A stretch of DNA of 64,000 nt from Acuticoccus sp. I52.16.1 (lineage in GTDB: Bacteria; Pseudomonadota; Alphaproteobacteria; Rhizobiales; Amorphaceae), in assembly GCF_022865125.1 (NCBI RefSeq), contig NZ_CP094828.1, forward strand, positions 434,001 to 498,000, in the 5' to 3' direction. The position numbers and the translations under genes were made by a program. The notes under the pieces were generated by a model, which was not told where the DNA came from, did not search any database, and saw nothing but the letters and a program-made list of their open reading frames with translations. How positions within the stretch are numbered: position 1 is the first letter of the stretch; each line of letters begins with the position of its first letter. Of this stretch, positions 45,008 through 53,478 are shown in pieces.

Positions 45008-47302
45008 ATGGACGACCGGACCCCCCACCCGGAGCTGGCCGGCCAAGCCGAACTCCAAAATCCGGAGCATGGTCTGCCGGAGAGCTTCGGCGCCGGCTGG
45101 CCCGGCCGCATCCTCTTCTGGATCGCCGTCGCCTTCTCCACCTTCCAGATCGTGACCGCGTTCGGCGTGCCGCTCGACCGGCCGCTGCTGAACGGCGCGC
45201 TGGGCGTCGCGGTGACGCCGATGCGGCTCGCCTGGGTGGTGCTGGCGCTCGGCGGGCTGGGGCTGGCGGTACGGGCGGCGCGGGGGCGGCCGTTCGCCGA
45301 GGGCCTCGTCGCCCTCCTCGCGCTCGGCGCCGTGGCGGTGCTGATCGACGCCTTTTCCGGCACGCTGCCGAGCCAGGTGGTGCGGGCGCTGCACGTGGGC
45401 TTCCTCGGCCTGGTGGCGGGCGGAATGCTCGCCAACCACCGCGCCCGGACGGGCTTCGGCCGCACGATCGGCTGGGTCTTCGGCGCGGCGGCGTTCGGCG
45501 TCGGCCTCTATCAGTGGGCCTTCTACGAACCGCTGCTGATCCGCGCCGGATACCCGACCACGCTCGACCTCGTCGTCGGCTCGGCGGCGATCGTCCTCCT
45601 CTTCGCCTTCGTGTGGCGCGTGATGGGGCCGGCGCTCGTCATCGTCGCGGGGATCTTCCTCGCCTACTGCCTGTTCGGCCAGTATCTGCCGGCGCCGTTC
45701 AACCACCGCGGCTACCCGTTCGAGCAGGTGGTCGAGCATATGGCCTACGGCACCGAAGGCATCTACGGCGTCGCGACCTACGTGTCGGCGACGTACATCT
45801 TCCTCTTCATCCTGTTCGGCGCCTTCCTGGAGCGCGCCGGCATGATCGGCCTCTTCACCGACATCGCGATGGGCCTGTTCGGCGGCGCACGCGGCGGGCC
45901 GGCGAAGGTCGCGGTGTTCTCCTCGGCGCTGATGGGGACGATCTCGGGCTCGGGCGTCGCCAACGTGGTGTCGACCGGGCAGTTCACCATCCCGCTGATG
46001 AAGCGGTTCGGCTACCGTGCCGGGTTCGCCGGCGGTGTCGAGGCCACGGCCTCGATGGGCGGGCAGATCATGCCGCCGGTGATGGGCGCGGTCGCCTTCA
46101 TCATGGCCGAGACGCTGGACGTCGCCTACGTCGAGATCGTCAAGGCGGCGATCATTCCGGCCGTGCTCTACTACGCCTCCGCCTTCCTGGCGGTGCACCT
46201 GGAGGCCGGCAAGCGTGGCCTCGCGGGCCTGCCCAAGGCCGAACTCCCCAATGCCGGCCGCGCGATCGCCGAGAAGTGGCACCTCATCCTGCCGCTGGCC
46301 GCGCTCGTCTACCTCCTGTTCTCGGGCTACACGCCGCTCTTCGCCGGCTCGGTCGGCCTGGCGCTGACGGCGCTGCTGATCCTCGCCGGATCGGCCGCGC
46401 TGGGGATCACGGCGCAGGCGGTGCGTCTTCTCTTCTGGGTCGCCATCGGGCTGCTGGCGGCGACCGCACTGTGGCTGGGGGTGACGCTGGTGCTCGGCCT
46501 CGTCATCGTCGCGGCTGCGCTCAGCCTCCTCTACCGCGGCGGACGCGAGACGCTGATCACCTGCCGCGCTGCGCTGGCGGACGGCGCCCGCCAAGCGCTC
46601 CCGGTCGGCCTCGCCTGCGCCTCGGTCGGCATCGTCATCGGCACCATGACGCTGACGGGCATCGGCACGATCTTCGGCTCGTGGGTGGTGTCGGTCGGCG
46701 AAAGCTCGCTGATCCTGTCGCTGGTGCTGACGATGATCGTCAGTCTGATCCTCGGCATGGGGATCCCGACCATCCCGAACTACATCATCACATCCTCGCT
46801 CGCCGCGCCCGCGCTGCTCGACCTCGGGGTGCCGCTGATCGTCTCCCACATGTTCGTCTTCTACTTCGGCATCATGGCGGACCTGACGCCGCCGGTGGCG
46901 CTCGCCTGCTTCGCCGCCTCGCCGATCGCCAAGGAGTCGGGCTTCAAGATCTCGATCCAGGCGATGAAGATCGCGCTGCCGGGCTTCGTGATCCCCTACA
47001 TGGCGGTCTACGACCCGGCGCTGATGGTGCAGGCCGTCGGCGGCGCATCGGGCGCCTTCTTCGCGCTCGACGTCGCCTACATGGTGCTGAAGGCGGCGCT
47101 GGCGGTGGGCATGTGGGGCGTGGCGGCGATCGGCTACCTGCGCGGCCCGCTCGCAGCGTGGGAGCGCCTGCTGGCGGTGGCGGCGGCGGCCTCGCTCGTG
47201 ATCGCCAGTCCGGTGACCGACCCGATCGGCTTCGCCCTCGTCGCGCTGGTGGTGGGGATCCATTGGTGGCGCACGGGACGCGCGACCCCGGCCCGGGCGT
47301 GA
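45008..47302 (+). CDS. TRAP transporter fused permease (small and large subunits in one chain)
   Basis: A 764-residue membrane protein with many hydrophobic helices (about 18-20). The N-terminal third corresponds to DctQ and the rest to DctM. Motifs: GPAKVAVFSSALMGTISGSG, ASMGGQIMPPVMGAVAFIMA, ILGMGIPTIPNYIITSSLAAP and ADLTPPVALACFAASPIAKE. GAGGG precedes the ATG. Works with the TAXI receptor encoded upstream; the second TAXI permease at 61152-63263 is a paralogue. Confidence 0.95.
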   Translation: MDDRTPHPELAGQAELQNPEHGLPESFGAGWPGRILFWIAVAFSTFQIVTAFGVPLDRPLLNGALGVAVTPMRLAWVVLALGGLGLAVRAARGRPFAEGLVALLALGAVAVLIDAFSGTLPSQVVRALHVGFLGLVAGGMLANHRARTGFGRTIGWVFGAAAFGVGLYQWAFYEPLLIRAGYPTTLDLVVGSAAIVLLFAFVWRVMGPALVIVAGIFLAYCLFGQYLPAPFNHRGYPFEQVVEHMAYGTEGIYGVATYVSATYIFLFILFGAFLERAGMIGLFTDIAMGLFGGARGGPAKVAVFSSALMGTISGSGVANVVSTGQFTIPLMKRFGYRAGFAGGVEATASMGGQIMPPVMGAVAFIMAETLDVAYVEIVKAAIIPAVLYYASAFLAVHLEAGKRGLAGLPKAELPNAGRAIAEKWHLILPLAALVYLLFSGYTPLFAGSVGLALTALLILAGSAALGITAQAVRLLFWVAIGLLAATALWLGVTLVLGLVIVAAALSLLYRGGRETLITCRAALADGARQALPVGLACASVGIVIGTMTLTGIGTIFGSWVVSVGESSLILSLVLTMIVSLILGMGIPTIPNYIITSSLAAPALLDLGVPLIVSHMFVFYFGIMADLTPPVALACFAASPIAKESGFKISIQAMKIALPGFVIPYMAVYDPALMVQAVGGASGAFFALDVAYMVLKAALAVGMWGVAAIGYLRGPLAAWERLLAVAAAASLVIASPVTDPIGFALVALVVGIHWWRTGRATPARA

Positions 47303-47312
47303 GGTCCGGCGC

Positions 47313-47684
47313 GTGAGCCTTTGTCTCCTCGCCGCGGCGCTCACCGTGCCGCTGACGGGCGACACGGTGACGCTCGCCTGGTCACACTCGGTGGAGCACG
47401 TGCGCTGGGAGGAGACCTGGCGCGACACGCCGGAGGGTCTCGTCCTCGTCGAGGCGCGGGTCAAGGGCTCGGGCGCGGGCATGGACCCGCCCCCGGAGGC
47501 ACACCTCGAGGACGGGTTCTGGGCCTGGACGCCGGCGATCCCGCCGCTGGCCGAGGTGGTGCTGCGCCGCTCGGGCGCGACGGCCGACTGGGAGTTGTGC
47601 CACGACGGCGCCTGCCGCTCGATGGCCGCGCTCCTGCCGCCCGAGGCAGACCCGGTGACCTTGGCGCCCTGCCCCGCGGGCTGA
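47313..47684 (+). CDS. DUF1850 domain protein
   Basis: A 123-residue protein starting from GTG at 47313, ten bases after the TRAP permease stop. The DUF1850 pattern is seen in VTLAWSHSVEHVRWEETWRD and the charged/aromatic tail of the domain. DUF1850 genes are almost always next to TAXI-type TRAP permeases, so a helper or accessory role in that transporter is likely. The N-terminal segment is hydrophobic and may act as an export signal. It ends 13 bases before the convergent small membrane protein. Confidence 0.82.
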   Translation: MSLCLLAAALTVPLTGDTVTLAWSHSVEHVRWEETWRDTPEGLVLVEARVKGSGAGMDPPPEAHLEDGFWAWTPAIPPLAEVVLRRSGATADWELCHDGACRSMAALLPPEADPVTLAPCPAG

Positions 47685-47697
47685 ACCCGCGGCGCTC

Positions 47698-47856
47698 TCA
47701 GCCGCTCGCGAAGCGGATCACCCACTCGATGGCGTCGACGCTGAGGGCGCTGGTGACGGCGAACATGCCGATGAAGGCGAGCAGCGCGCCGCCCACCAGC
47801 ACCGCGCCGCCGACGAGCGACATTCCGAGCAACTTGCCGATCAGGTCCCAACGCAT
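47698..47856 (-). CDS. small single-domain membrane protein, hypothetical
   Basis: A 52-residue protein with ATG at 47856 and AGAGG seven bases upstream. Residues ~8-42 are strongly hydrophobic (MSLVGGAVLVGGALLAFIGM, then FAVTSALSV), probably one or two membrane helices. No family recognised. It stands alone between the convergent DUF1850 gene and the SDR gene. Composition and ribosome binding site favour a real gene, but the length leaves doubt. Confidence 0.55.
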   Translation of the reverse strand: MRWDLIGKLLGMSLVGGAVLVGGALLAFIGMFAVTSALSVDAIEWVIRFASG

Positions 47857-48005
47857 CGAGGGCCTCTGCAACCAACGCGACAGACCTCTATCTAGGTGGC
47901 CCGTCCCGATTGCGCGGGGGCACAGGGGCAGAATGCCCCGCCGCACACCGCGGCACTGCCATGCGTGCGCGACGAGGCCGCCCCGGCTCGCAGCGCCCGG
48001 CCGGC

Positions 48006-48749
48006 TCAGCTGAAGAGAGTGCCGCCGTTGATGTCGATGTTGGCGCCGGTGATGAAGGCGGCCTCGTCGGACGCGAGGTAGGCGACCGCGTTGGCGACGT
48101 CGCGCGAGGTTCCCTGGCGCTTCAGCGGTGTCGCGGCCTCCACCTTCACGCGGACTTCGGGCTGGGTGTGGATGTTGTGGAAGTCGGTGTCGATCATGCC
48201 GGGACACAGGGCATTGACGCGGATCCGGGGGCCGAGCTCCTTGGCGAGGCCGCGCGTCATCGTCGCGACGGCGCCCTTGGAGGTGGCGTAGGCGACCGCG
48301 CCCGGTCCGCCGCCGTCGCGCGCCGCCTGGCTGGCGATGTTGATGATGGCGCCGCTCGTCATGTGCGGCAGGACGGCCTTGATCATGTGAAAGGTGCTGG
48401 TGAGGTTGAGGTCCATGACCGCGTTCCAATGGTCGAGCGTCATCTCGGCCATCGTCTTGCGGGCGATCAGGCCGCCGGCGTTGTTGACCAGAATGTCGAT
48501 CGCGCCGAACGTCTCGTGGGTACGGCGCACCAGTTCGGCCGCGTCTTCGGCGCGGGTGAGGTCGCCCGCGAGGGCGAACGCCTCGCCGCCGGCGGCCTTG
48601 ATCTCGGCCACCGTCTCGTCGGCGCCCTGGCTGCTGGCGAAGTAGTTCACGGCGACTTTGACGCCGGCCTCGGCCAGCCGCACGGCGCAGGCACGCCCGA
48701 TGTCTCGCCCGGCGCCCGTGACGATCGCGGTTTTTCCGTTCAACGACAT
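48006..48749 (-). CDS. SDR family oxidoreductase (3-ketoacyl-ACP reductase-like)
   Basis: A 247-residue SDR with TGAGRDIG cofactor motif, ILVNNAG, INIASQAA Ser region, catalytic YATSK and the C-terminal INGGTLFS. VAVNYFASSQGAD lacks an acidic residue at the usual NAD-selecting point, suggesting NADP. ATG 48749 follows AGGAGA. It is divergent from a GntR gene and shares the TACTAGTA site with the TRAP operon downstream of that gene. A role as dehydrogenase of the TRAP-imported hydroxy or sugar acid is inferred. Confidence 0.92.
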   Translation of the reverse strand: MSLNGKTAIVTGAGRDIGRACAVRLAEAGVKVAVNYFASSQGADETVAEIKAAGGEAFALAGDLTRAEDAAELVRRTHETFGAIDILVNNAGGLIARKTMAEMTLDHWNAVMDLNLTSTFHMIKAVLPHMTSGAIINIASQAARDGGGPGAVAYATSKGAVATMTRGLAKELGPRIRVNALCPGMIDTDFHNIHTQPEVRVKVEAATPLKRQGTSRDVANAVAYLASDEAAFITGANIDINGGTLFS

Positions 48750-48842
48750 GATGGTGGTCTCCTTTTGGGCCCGGGCCGGGCGGATGATGGCGGTCCGTGC
48801 GCCGGCCGCCGCTGTCGCCGCTTGCCGTGCGGCTGTTCGGGC

Positions 48843-48850
48843 TACTAGTA
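48843..48850. promoter_or_regulatory. TACTAGTA operator-like site, copy 1
   Basis: TACTAGTATTCCA between the divergent SDR and GntR genes, 94 bases upstream of the SDR start. The same TACTAGTA-N-TCCA sequence recurs at 49756 before the TRAP binding-protein gene. The perfect 8-bp palindrome and AT-rich character in a GC-rich genome suggest the GntR operator. Confidence 0.55.
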
Positions 48851-49001
48851 TTCCAGATGCGCAGGTACAACAAGCGGCGGTCGGCATTCCAAGTTGGACA
48901 GCCGGCCAGAGTCTGGCACATGCCGAGGGCCGCGACGGCGCCCGCGCCGGAGCGGACGGCACGAGGTGGGCGCCGCGCGACAGGGGACGAGGGATTCATT
49001 G

Positions 49002-49691
49002 ATGACGCAAACGGCCGCTCTCCAGGGGCGCACCAGCGTGGAACACATCGTCGACAGCCTCTACGGCGAGATCATCAAGCTGCGCCTGCTCCCCGGCGAC
49101 AAGATTTCCGAGGCGGAGATCGCGCAGCGGTTCGGCGTATCGCGTCAGCCGGTGCGGGACGCGTTCAACCGGCTGGCGCTGCTCGACCTGGTCCAGGTGC
49201 GGCCGCAGCGCGCGACCACGGTGAAGCGCTTCTCCGCCAAGGCGATTCAGAAATCCCGCTTCATCCGCGCCGCGGTCGAGGCGGAGGTGCTGCGCCGCGC
49301 CGCCGCGGCGTGCGACGAGGCCGGCGGCTTGCGCCTCGACGCGGCGCTCGCCCAGCAGCGCGATGCCCTCCGGCACACCGACTACGAGTCGTTCGCGCGG
49401 CTGGACTACGAATTCCATAAGATATTGTGCGAAATCGGTCAGGTTTCATACGCCTACGACGTGATCTCGGTCGAGAAGGCGAAGGTCGATCGCTTGTGCA
49501 TCCTCAGCCTCACCAACGAGGCGCGGATGCCCCAGTTAATCATCGACCATGAAGACATGGCCAAGGCGGTCAAAGCCGGCAACGTCGACTGGGCAGTGGC
49601 GGTCGGTATGCTGCATCTGACCCGGCTCGATACGACGATCGAGGCCGTGCGCCAGACCAATGCGGACTTCTTCGAGGCGGACGAAGACTGA
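49002..49691 (+). CDS. GntR family transcriptional regulator (FCD domain)
   Basis: A 229-residue regulator with winged helix (LLPGDKISEAEIAQRFGVSR then QPVRDAFNRL) and FCD domain (LDYEFHKILCEIG; metal-binding pattern with HEDMAKAV and the final H in MLHLTRLDTT). ATG 49002 follows GAGGG. Lies between the divergent SDR and a TRAP operon, both preceded by a TACTAGTA site, so it likely controls both. Ligand is probably a sugar acid or similar carboxylate. Confidence 0.93.
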   Translation: MTQTAALQGRTSVEHIVDSLYGEIIKLRLLPGDKISEAEIAQRFGVSRQPVRDAFNRLALLDLVQVRPQRATTVKRFSAKAIQKSRFIRAAVEAEVLRRAAAACDEAGGLRLDAALAQQRDALRHTDYESFARLDYEFHKILCEIGQVSYAYDVISVEKAKVDRLCILSLTNEARMPQLIIDHEDMAKAVKAGNVDWAVAVGMLHLTRLDTTIEAVRQTNADFFEADED

Positions 49692-49755
49692 TCCGGCGAC
49701 CGGACGCCGGAGCGTCGCCGATACAGCCGCGAGTTGACAACTGCCCGAACTAGCA

Positions 49756-49763
49756 TACTAGTA
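49756..49763. promoter_or_regulatory. TACTAGTA operator-like site, copy 2
   Basis: TACTAGTAATCCA, 79 bases upstream of the DctP-type gene start and just after the end of the GntR gene. Shares TACTAGTA-N-TCCA with copy 1 at 48843. Candidate GntR binding site over the TRAP promoter. Confidence 0.55.
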
Positions 49764-49841
49764 ATCCATTGTGATGGACGGAATGACGGCCATCCGGCCC
49801 GCTTCACCGGCGGGCGACACAATCATAATCGGAGGAATGGA

Positions 49842-50837
49842 ATGGCTTTGCTGCACCGCTTCAAGGCGCACACCCTCGGCACTCTCGCCGGCTCTGCGCT
49901 CCTCGCGCTCACCGCGTCCGCGAGCGCTGCCGACATGCGCGGCTGGAACATCCACGTCGAGGACTACCCGGTGTCGATCGCCATGGAAGCGTTCGTCGAC
50001 GAGGTCGAAGAGCGCACCGACGGCGCCATCACCGGCCGCGTCTACCACAACGGCGTGCTCGGCGATCAGCCCGACGCGATCGAGCAGGTGCGCCTCGGCG
50101 TGATCGACTTCGGCGTCTTCAGCCTCGGCCCCATGGGCCAGGCCGTGAACGCCACCAACGTCGTCTCGCTCCCCTTCATCTTCAAGAGCATCCCGCAGAT
50201 GCACCGCCTGATGGACGGCGAGGTCGGCGAGGCGATCGGCGAAGGGATGCGCGAACGCGGCATCGTCGCCCTCGGCTGGTACGACGCGGGCGCCCGCTCC
50301 TTCTACAACTCGGTCCGCCCGATCAACACGCCGGCCGACGTCGACGGCCTGAAGATCCGCGTCATGAGCAACGACCTCTTCGTCAAGATGGTCGAGTCGA
50401 TGGACGGGAACGCGACGCCGATGGCCTTCGGCGAAGTCTACCAGTCGATCAAGACCGGCGTCGTCGACGGGGCGGAGAACAACCCGCCGTCCTACGAATC
50501 GACGAACCACTACGAGGTCGCGAAATATTACTCGCTCACCGAGCACCTCATCATCCCCGAGTGCCTGTGCATGAGCCTGAAGACCTGGGACAAGCTGACG
50601 CCGGACCAGCAGACCATCCTGAAGGAGGCCGGCCGCGCCAGCGCCGAGTTGCAGCGCGGGCTGTGGGCCGAGCGCGAGGCGGCCAGCATGGAAACCGTCA
50701 AAGCCGGCGGCACCGAGGTCAACACCATCGCCGACAAGGCCCCCTTCCAGGAGGCGATGGCACCGGTCTACGAGGCCTTCCTCGCCGCCAATCCCGACCT
50801 GTCGGACCTCGTCGAGATGATGCGCAGCGCCGACTGA
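49842..50837 (+). CDS. TRAP transporter substrate-binding protein (DctP type)
   Basis: A 331-residue periplasmic receptor. Signal peptide residues 1-29 (ASA-AD). DctP features: AMEAFVDEVEERTDGAITGR, LGDQPDAIEQVRLGVIDFG, SVRPINTPADVDGLKIRVM with the carboxylate-binding Arg, and YQSIKTGVVDGAENNPPSY. GGAGG precedes ATG 49842. First gene of the DctP-DctQ-DctM operon behind the GntR regulator. Confidence 0.94.
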   Translation: MALLHRFKAHTLGTLAGSALLALTASASAADMRGWNIHVEDYPVSIAMEAFVDEVEERTDGAITGRVYHNGVLGDQPDAIEQVRLGVIDFGVFSLGPMGQAVNATNVVSLPFIFKSIPQMHRLMDGEVGEAIGEGMRERGIVALGWYDAGARSFYNSVRPINTPADVDGLKIRVMSNDLFVKMVESMDGNATPMAFGEVYQSIKTGVVDGAENNPPSYESTNHYEVAKYYSLTEHLIIPECLCMSLKTWDKLTPDQQTILKEAGRASAELQRGLWAEREAASMETVKAGGTEVNTIADKAPFQEAMAPVYEAFLAANPDLSDLVEMMRSAD

Positions 50838-50912
50838 CCGTCGCGTTTCGCCGGGCGCCCGCCGCTGGCCGGCCGGGCGCCCCACGCTGTCGCCCACCCG
50901 GATATCGCGACC

Positions 50913-51443
50913 ATGTCCCCTTCTTCCCGGACCGACGGGCTTGTCGACCGCGCGCTGGACGGCGTGCGGTGGCTGTGCCTCGCCCTCGCCTCGCTCGCCC
51001 TCGTCACCCTCGTCATCACCTTCGGCTGGCTCGTCTTCGGGCGCTATGTCCTCAACGCGACGCCCACCTGGGTCGAGCAGCTGGCGCTCCTGCTGATCTG
51101 CTACATCGTCTTCCTCGGCGCCGCCGCGGGGGTCCGTGAGAACACCCACATCGGCGTCACCCTCTTTCGCGATCTCACCCCGCCGGTGGTGCAGAAGGTG
51201 CTGATCATCCTCGTCGACGTCGTGATGGCGGCGTTCGGCGCGGTGATGCTGAGCGCCGGAATCACGCTGATGATCTTCGGCTGGGATACGCGCCTTCCCA
51301 TGCTGAACCTGCCCGAGAGCGTACGCACGCTGGCGATCACCTCCTGCGGCGCGCTCGTCTTCCTCTTCGCGGGCCTGCGCGCGGTGCAGCGCCTGGTGCG
51401 GTTCCGGTCGTTCGACCCGGCTCCGCCGGCAACGGAGCACTGA
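50913..51443 (+). CDS. TRAP transporter small permease (DctQ)
   Basis: A 176-residue membrane protein with four hydrophobic helices; typical DctQ segments are FGRYVLNATPTWVEQLALLL and GVRENTHIGVTLF. It ends two bases before the large permease start. Structural partner of DctM in an organic-acid importer. Confidence 0.92.
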   Translation: MSPSSRTDGLVDRALDGVRWLCLALASLALVTLVITFGWLVFGRYVLNATPTWVEQLALLLICYIVFLGAAAGVRENTHIGVTLFRDLTPPVVQKVLIILVDVVMAAFGAVMLSAGITLMIFGWDTRLPMLNLPESVRTLAITSCGALVFLFAGLRAVQRLVRFRSFDPAPPATEH

Positions 51444-51445
51444 CC

Positions 51446-52726
51446 TTGGGGCTTCTCCTCCTCCTCGGAACCTTCGCCCTCGGCATCGTCATCGGCATGC
51501 CGGTCGCCTTCGCGATGGGCATCGCCGCCGCCACGGCCTTCTTCTACGAAGGCTTCCCCATGCTGATCACCTTCCAGCGCGCCACCTCCGGCGTGACGGT
51601 GTTCTCGCTGCTGGCGATCCCCTTCTTCATCTTCGCCGGCGAGATCATGCTGCGCGGCGGCATCGCGCAGCGCCTCGTGCGCCTGGCGTCCGCCCTCGTC
51701 GGCCACATGAAGGGCGGCCTGGCGATGGTGAACATCTTCTCCTCGATGCTGTTCGGCGGCATCTCCGGCTCCGCCATCGCCGACATTTCCGCCCTCGGCT
51801 CCCTCCTCGTCCCGGTGATGAAGGAGCGCGGCTACCGGGCGGACTATGCGGTCAACGTCACGGTCACGTCGTCGATCGCGGGGATCGTGATCCCGCCCAG
51901 CCACAACATGATCATCTTCGCGGTGGCGGCCGGCGGCGGGATCTCGGTGTCGAAGCTCTTTCTCGCCGGCGTGCTGCCGGGCATCCTCATGTGCGTCAGC
52001 CTCGCGGTGGCGGCGTGGATCATCGCCATCAAGCACAACTACCCGGCCGAGCCCTTTCCGGGCTGGCGGGCGGTGGCGCGGGCGGCGGCGGACGCGCTCC
52101 CCGGCTTCTTCACCGCGGTCATCATCGTCGGTGGGACGCTGTCGGGCGTCTTCACGGTCACCGAATCGGGGGCCTTCGGCGCGATCTACGCGCTGGTGCT
52201 GACGACCTTCTACTACCGCAGCCTCACCGTCTCGGGCTTCGTGGCGTCGGTCGTCGGCTCGGTGCGCACCACCGCGATGGTCATGATCCTCATCGCCTTC
52301 GCCAGCTCGTTCGCCTACCTGCTGGCCCTCTACCAGGTGCCGGCGGCGCTGAGCGACCTGCTGCTGACCGTGTCCGACAACCCCATCATCATCCTGCTCA
52401 TGATCAACGTCATCCTGCTGATCCTGGGGATGATCATGGACATGGCGGCGCTCATCCTGATCTGCACGCCGATCTTCCTGCCGATCGCCAAGGGTCTCGG
52501 CATGGACCCGACGCAGTTCGGCATCATGCTGCTGATCAACCTCGGCCTCGGCCTGTGTACCCCGCCGGTCGGAACCTGCCTCTTCGTCGGCTGCGCGGTG
52601 GGCCGCATCAAGATCGAGGACGCGCTGAAGACGATCTGGCCGTTCTACCTCGCCATCCTCGTGGCGCTGTTCCTCGTCACCTACGTCCCGGCGATCTCGC
52701 TCTGGCTGCCGTCGCTGTACGACTGA
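51446..52726 (+). CDS. TRAP transporter large permease (DctM)
   Basis: A 426-residue, about 12-helix permease. Motifs: GIVIGMPVAFAMGIAAATAF, MLFGGISGSAIADISALGSL, SSIAGIVIPPSHNMIIFAVA, FTVTESGAFGAIYAL and TPPVGTCLFVGCAVG. Start is a TTG at 51446, two bases after the DctQ stop and with a poor ribosome binding site of its own, so translation is coupled. Followed by a perfect hairpin at 52738-52765. Confidence 0.94.
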   Translation: MGLLLLLGTFALGIVIGMPVAFAMGIAAATAFFYEGFPMLITFQRATSGVTVFSLLAIPFFIFAGEIMLRGGIAQRLVRLASALVGHMKGGLAMVNIFSSMLFGGISGSAIADISALGSLLVPVMKERGYRADYAVNVTVTSSIAGIVIPPSHNMIIFAVAAGGGISVSKLFLAGVLPGILMCVSLAVAAWIIAIKHNYPAEPFPGWRAVARAAADALPGFFTAVIIVGGTLSGVFTVTESGAFGAIYALVLTTFYYRSLTVSGFVASVVGSVRTTAMVMILIAFASSFAYLLALYQVPAALSDLLLTVSDNPIIILLMINVILLILGMIMDMAALILICTPIFLPIAKGLGMDPTQFGIMLLINLGLGLCTPPVGTCLFVGCAVGRIKIEDALKTIWPFYLAILVALFLVTYVPAISLWLPSLYD

Positions 52727-52737
52727 CGTGCCGGGAT

Positions 52738-52765
52738 CGGGAGGCCGGCCGTCACCGGCCTCCCG
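52738..52765. terminator. bidirectional hairpin between convergent genes
   Basis: Perfect 11-bp inverted repeat CGGGAGGCCGG / CCGGCCTCCCG with the six-base loop CCGTCA, placed between the end of the TRAP operon (plus) and the end of the AhpD-like gene (minus). No T run on either side, so the termination strength is uncertain. Confidence 0.55.
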
Positions 52766-52776
52766 GCTCCGGCGTC

Positions 52777-53346
52777 TCAGGCGGCCTTCGCGCCCGCCTT
52801 GGTCCAGGCGAACTTCTGCATCGGCGCGTCGACCGGGGTCTCGGCGATGTGGTTGGTGTAGTTGCTCATCACCTTCTGTGCGATGCCGAGGATGACGTCG
52901 AGCACCTGCCGCTGCCCGTAGCCGGCATCGTAGAAGGCCTGAAGCTCTTCGTCGGTCGGGTTGCCGCGGCTCTCGACCATCGCCAGCGTGAAGGTCCGCA
53001 GCGCCTCCAGCTTCTCGCTCGGCAGCGGTGTCTCGTCGCGCAGCGCGGTGGAGATCTCGTCGCTCACGCCCATCATCTTGGCGATCCCGGTGTGGGCCGG
53101 CACGCAGTAGTGACAGGAATGGTAGACGTTGATGGTCTGCCACACGACGGTCTTCTCCTCGGCGTCGAAGGCCGTCGCCTCGGCGAAGAGCCGGTGCAGC
53201 ACCTGATAGCCTTCGAGCAGCGCGGGCGAGCCGGCCATCACCGAGTGCAGCCCCGGCAGCCGGCCGAACGCCTTGCGGGACCGCTCGATCAGCGGCAGCG
53301 AGCCCTCCGGCGCGGTCGCCTCGTCGTATCGGTCGAGCTTTGTCAT
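52777..53346 (-). CDS. carboxymuconolactone decarboxylase/AhpD family protein
   Basis: A 189-residue AhpD-fold protein with the redox pair and His in SCHYCVPAHTGIAKMMG and the upstream acidic helix (FDAEEKTVVWQTINVYHSC). ATG 53346 follows AGGAGA. It is divergent from a TetR gene, with two palindromic operators between the starts; together these form a classical self-contained repressor/target pair. Likely function is peroxide or electrophile detoxification. Confidence 0.92.
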   Translation of the reverse strand: MTKLDRYDEATAPEGSLPLIERSRKAFGRLPGLHSVMAGSPALLEGYQVLHRLFAEATAFDAEEKTVVWQTINVYHSCHYCVPAHTGIAKMMGVSDEISTALRDETPLPSEKLEALRTFTLAMVESRGNPTDEELQAFYDAGYGQRQVLDVILGIAQKVMSNYTNHIAETPVDAPMQKFAWTKAGAKAA

Positions 53347-53387
53347 GGTCGTCTCCTGAAACTTGGGTGGGGGAGACATCACCATTA

Positions 53388-53426
53388 TTGAGCGATCGCT
53401 CAAATCACGGTTGAGTGATCGCTCAA
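53388..53426. promoter_or_regulatory. twin palindromic TetR operators
   Basis: TTGAGCGATCGCTCAA (53388-53403, perfect 16-bp palindrome) and TTGAGTGATCGCTCAA (53411-53426, one asymmetric base), 23 bases apart centre to centre, about two helical turns. The whole block is framed by ATTATTGAGCGATC and its inverse. It lies between the divergent AhpD-like and TetR genes and surely is the repressor's target. Confidence 0.85.
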
Positions 53427-53478
53427 TAATTTCACCACGGGGCTGTCGAGCCCGCGTCCGATCGACTACCTTCGCCCC

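Noticed and set aside
44879-47875. A minus-strand open frame of nearly 1000 codons opposite the TRAP permease and DUF1850 genes
   Set aside because: Low-complexity Arg/Asp/Glu/His/Gly composition is the typical antisense shadow of a GC-rich gene; no ribosome binding site, no family features, and the plus strand carries clear conserved genes.
53388-53426. Twin repeats considered as the start of a CRISPR array
   Set aside because: Only two units, each palindromic, spacer seven bases; they are operator sites between divergent genes. No CRISPR-like repeat series was found anywhere in the window.
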